Shown: piece after piece, positions 38,921 through 41,429 of the stretch
Layout: the number at the start of each line of letters is the position of its first letter
How positions within the stretch are numbered: position 1 is the first letter of the stretch
Assembly (NCBI GenBank): GCA_002724555.1
Contig: PBOZ01000062.1
Span: 1 to 41,429, forward strand
Length of the DNA stretch: 41,429 bases
Reading direction: 5' to 3'
Source: Rickettsiales bacterium
Lineage (GTDB): Bacteria; Pseudomonadota; Alphaproteobacteria; UBA8366
The notes under the pieces: model-generated
Databases searched by the model: none
What the model saw: only the letters and a program-made list of their open reading frames with translations
What the model was told of the DNA's origin: nothing
Program-made: the position numbers and the translations under genes

Positions 38921-39404
38921 CTATTGGATCCTGCCATGCTTCGTTGAAGACCATAAAATCGAAACTAGCATTTCCACTCGCCATCTGTGCTCTGACGAAT
39001 GGCAAAGCTTTTATACACTTCTATAAATGCTTTGCAAGTGATACTCATTATTAATATTTAATTTTATAACATCGCGTGACCATAACTTTAGGCCTAAAAT
39101 GGCAAGATATTTAAGAACCCCCTGTAAAGAACGAACAATGCCGCACACTCGTCTAAATTCTAGAATGTTATTACCAGGTAGCTCTGCAACGTTTACCAAT
39201 CACTCTGCCTGCTTCTCTTAACCGCAATTTGGTTATAAGAAAAAAACGATATTCCAAAACCAGCACCTATTAATTCCGAACCCGAATCCTTTTGACCTCC
39301 TGTTAATATCAATTTTTCATGAGTAGTTGGCCGCCCGAACTTTGAGCACGATAATATGTTAATCAGATGTAGGAAGGGGATTTAAATTCTTGCAATCCCT
39401 GCCC

Positions 39405-40808
39405 TCATAACGTTGGCCGCTTTTCAACCCATGGCCTTGCCGTTTCAAATGCAGCAGCCGCCCGTAAAACTCCGAGATCGTCTAGACGACGCCCAACAAT
39501 TTGCAACCCGACGGGCAATCCATCACTCGTAAATCCGCAAGGGATACTCGCCGCTGGGTTGTGCGAAAAATTGAACGGATATGAAAACTCCGCCCAACTA
39601 ACCCAGTCCCAAACGTGAGACGGCCAATCTTCGGGCTGTAAACGTTCTGCCGGAAACGCGGGCACCGAGACAGATGGTGTGATTAATAGATCCCAATCTT
39701 CAAACCAATGATGAATAGCAGCGATATAATCGAGTTTGCGCTGCCGCATTTTTAAATAATCCTCCGCACTTGGCTCACCTGCAGACTGAATGCATGCAAC
39801 CAGTCCTGGATCCATCTGATCTGCCCACTTGTCAAGCAGTGGCCGGAAACGCAATTCATGCGCAGACCAGAAAAAACGTATCAACTCCGGACCGTCATTA
39901 CCCCAGGGCGGGGTCACTTCTTCAACATGAGCGCCGAAGGAAGTAATTTCATCAACAGCTTTCTTAACAGTCGTTGCAACCTGTTCATCAACGCGCGCGT
40001 GACCCAAATCTGGACTATACGCAATCCGCAACCCTTTAAGATCACCCGATAAACACGTAGAATAATTTAGAGGCTCAGATTCCAAACTATAATGGTCGGA
40101 ATGGTGTGGTCCGGACATGACTTGAAGCATAAGCGCCGAATCTGTGACTGTGCGTGTCATCGGTCCGATATGCGAGCTCTGATCACCATTTGCGACTGGA
40201 GAGTTTGGTACCCGTCCAAAGGAGGGTTTGAGGCCGAATATACCACAAAAATGCGATGGCATTCGAATCGAGCCCGCACCGTCTGACCCCTGATGTAGTG
40301 GCCCGAACCCGGCTGCAGCTGCCGCTCCAGCCCCAGCTGAACTCGCTCCGGCATTGTATCCCCGCTTCCAGGGATTATGAGTGATCCCCGTCAACGGACT
40401 ATGGCTCACTCCTTTCCAGCCAAACTCTGACGTTGTTGTTTTACCAAGTATGACCGCTCCCGCATCACGCAGACGAGACACAAATGGGGCATCTGCGACA
40501 CCGATATTTTCGGCTTCAATATGCGAGCCCTTTTGAAACGGAAGGCCTTCGACCGAGGCCAAATCCTTGATAGTCACAGGAACCCCGTGCAATGGGCCAA
40601 GGATTGAACTGCCCTCGATTACTTGTGCCTCGGCGGATTTAGCTCCGCATAACGCTGCTTCAGCATCCAGTGCGGAGAATGCATTTATTTCAGGTTCTAG
40701 CGCGTTTATCCGATCTAGAACTGCGGTCATTAATTCAACAGGCGATAACATTTTCTGACGTATTAAACTCGATGCTTCGCTTGCCGACATAAAACAAAGA
40801 TCATCCAT
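39405..40808 (-). CDS. Amidase (amidase-signature family)
   Basis: A 467-residue amidase-signature hydrolase. The catalytic lysine is in VPVTIKDLASVEGLP, the Gly/Ser/Ala stretch is YNAGASSAGAGAAAAAGFGP, and the nucleophile is in GSDGAGSIRMPSHFCG; GLKPSFGRVP follows as in many family members. Compared with the common GGSSGGAAAA, this stretch has Ala in place of some glycines but keeps the serines. Start ATG 40806-40808 has AGGA 10 bases upstream. It differs clearly from the amidase at 33953 and is not a tandem copy. No gatB or gatC is present. Substrate is unknown. Confidence 0.9.
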   Translation of the reverse strand: MDDLCFMSASEASSLIRQKMLSPVELMTAVLDRINALEPEINAFSALDAEAALCGAKSAEAQVIEGSSILGPLHGVPVTIKDLASVEGLPFQKGSHIEAENIGVADAPFVSRLRDAGAVILGKTTTSEFGWKGVSHSPLTGITHNPWKRGYNAGASSAGAGAAAAAGFGPLHQGSDGAGSIRMPSHFCGIFGLKPSFGRVPNSPVANGDQSSHIGPMTRTVTDSALMLQVMSGPHHSDHYSLESEPLNYSTCLSGDLKGLRIAYSPDLGHARVDEQVATTVKKAVDEITSFGAHVEEVTPPWGNDGPELIRFFWSAHELRFRPLLDKWADQMDPGLVACIQSAGEPSAEDYLKMRQRKLDYIAAIHHWFEDWDLLITPSVSVPAFPAERLQPEDWPSHVWDWVSWAEFSYPFNFSHNPAASIPCGFTSDGLPVGLQIVGRRLDDLGVLRAAAAFETARPWVEKRPTL

Positions 40809-41241
40809 TTGGCGCTTTTCCTGTTAAAATGATGTTTGCCAAGATTCAACATACTGACTGATGATCAACAATCATTGCAGATTTTATTAAAGTGGCAAGA
40901 ATTAGGCTTAGCACGAATTTTTGTCTGTTTAGACGCGAGCCGAAATTATCTTCTTATGGTGTTCCGCAAATGGCGCCAGCGACGAGCGTTTGAGCCATGG
41001 TCTGAAGTTTAACCGACCGCGCGACAGTTATTAATAACTTTGAATATCTGGATCCCCAAAAATAACAGTGGGTAAGGTTTCTAAGATGGAGGCTAATATT
41101 TGAGCGAAAGGAGTTCCAACATCCGAGGTAGGCCCTTTGTTCGGTATACCTTAACGCAAATTTGTACTTGATATAGGTAACCCAATACAAAAAAGGCCTA
41201 CCAATCGGTAGCTGAGATTATTCCATTAATTTGGGTTGCGT
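40809..41241. other. Intergenic region, no gene seen
   Basis: 433 bases between the second amidase and the GST fragment. It contains an 8-bp inverted repeat, GGTAGGCC (41127-41134) and GGCCTACC (41195-41202), 60 bases apart. A 78-codon minus-strand frame (40954-41190) has no protein-like features. Nothing else can be supported. Confidence 0.5.
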
Positions 41242-41429
41242 TTAACCTCGCATCCCAACTTTCTCTGCCGCAGGATGTAAACTTTCAACAGCACTCTTTC
41301 GGTTTTCTATCTTAGAGAACCAAGCGGTTATATTTTCAAGTTTTGTATCGATTTTCTGCCCAACTCCGGAAGCAAAGTCAGTGCAACAATATAAGACGAG
41401 GTCGGCAATGGTAATTCGGTTGCCGCAAA
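41242..41429 (-). CDS. Glutathione S-transferase, C-terminal part
   Basis: The frame enters from the right edge and stops at TAA 41242-41244, giving the last 61 complete codons. It reads CGNRITIADLVLYCCTDFAS, then an helical stretch with ITAWFSKIENRKSAVESL, and ends HPAAEKVGMRG. The N-capping motif around TIADLVLY and the C-terminal W...IE.RKS pattern are typical of the alpha-helical domain of cytosolic GSTs, which conjugate or isomerise using glutathione. The N-terminal thioredoxin-like domain and the catalytic residue are outside the window, so the class cannot be set. Confidence 0.85.
   Translation of the reverse strand, partial: CGNRITIADLVLYCCTDFASGVGQKIDTKLENITAWFSKIENRKSAVESLHPAAEKVGMRG

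Larger units (their letters stand above)
36993..39404. other. Gene-poor AT-rich region
   Basis: About 2.4 kb between the TauD-type gene and the second amidase holds no recognisable long gene, tRNA, transposase or CRISPR array. Listed separately are a 55-codon ORF at its left edge, small ORFs at 37919 and 38528, and two inverted repeats. An additional minus-strand frame (to 37586, from ATG 37744) reads MQKIVTLSELRRAQDEKTAR without a ribosome binding site. Long stretches, including 38066-38510 and 38930-39400, show nothing I can support. It could be decayed accessory DNA. Confidence 0.5.

Noticed and set aside
39011-39199. 62-codon minus-strand frame
   Set aside because: It starts with TTG, lacks a ribosome binding site and has no recognisable pattern.
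40954-41190. 78-codon minus-strand frame
   Set aside because: No ribosome binding site and no protein-like pattern.
1-41429. tRNA, rRNA, CRISPR arrays, insertion sequences or prophage genes
   Set aside because: I looked through the gaps for tRNA T-arm patterns, regularly spaced repeats and transposase motifs and found none.

Overview
The window reads as chromosomal sequence from an alphaproteobacterium. Gene content and order fit this clade: a complete nuoA-to-nuoN complex I operon runs into birA, coaX, RNase J, methylmalonyl-CoA epimerase and a DUF1467 gene. Further left come proS (the short form without an editing insert), lolC/E, lolD, dnaE and rpsB. A Rhodospirillales-like marine lineage is a guess from gene mix and moderate base composition; no rRNA gene is present to settle it.

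Layout. 1-4447 (minus): rpsB, cut by the left edge and carrying a repeat-encoded C-terminal tail, preceded by a leader with possible regulatory folds, then dnaE. 4641-6044 (plus): a MmgE/PrpD-family gene sitting alone between dnaE and lolD. 6187-9464 (minus): lolD, lolC/E and proS in a tight block. 9583-9996 (minus): a small predicted secreted protein of unknown function. 10059-11354 (plus): an AzgA-type purine permease, followed by about 195 bases of untranslated sequence and a strong intrinsic terminator. 11707-31474 (minus): nuoABCDEFGHIJKLMN-birA-coaX-rnj-mce-DUF1467-TPP enzyme, with gaps of 0 to 51 bases and several start/stop overlaps, so probably one long transcription unit. 31700-33829 (minus): a molybdopterin oxidoreductase. 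33953-35233 (plus): an amidase. 35696-36992 (minus): a VOC protein and a TauD-type dioxygenase. 36993-39404 is gene-poor, AT-rich DNA with two clear hairpins and a few tiny ORFs. 39405-40808 (minus): a second amidase. 41242-41429 (minus): the C-terminal end of a glutathione S-transferase.

How it fits together. The nuo block encodes all 14 subunits of proton-pumping NADH:quinone oxidoreductase. Downstream genes supply cofactor enzymes (BirA, CoaX) and RNA turnover (RNase J). The right-hand third holds accessory catabolic enzymes (amidases, TauD dioxygenase, molybdoenzyme, VOC protein, GST), which looks like a scavenging periphery rather than one pathway.

Main points for a second look: mce has a single in-frame TAA in an otherwise intact frame; rpsB has a leader whose 7-bp stem includes part of the ribosome binding site, and an EATPEA-repeat tail; the stretch between the permease and its terminator could hold a small RNA; and the gene-poor right-hand region has two strong unassigned hairpins. 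I saw no convincing undescribed multi-gene system.
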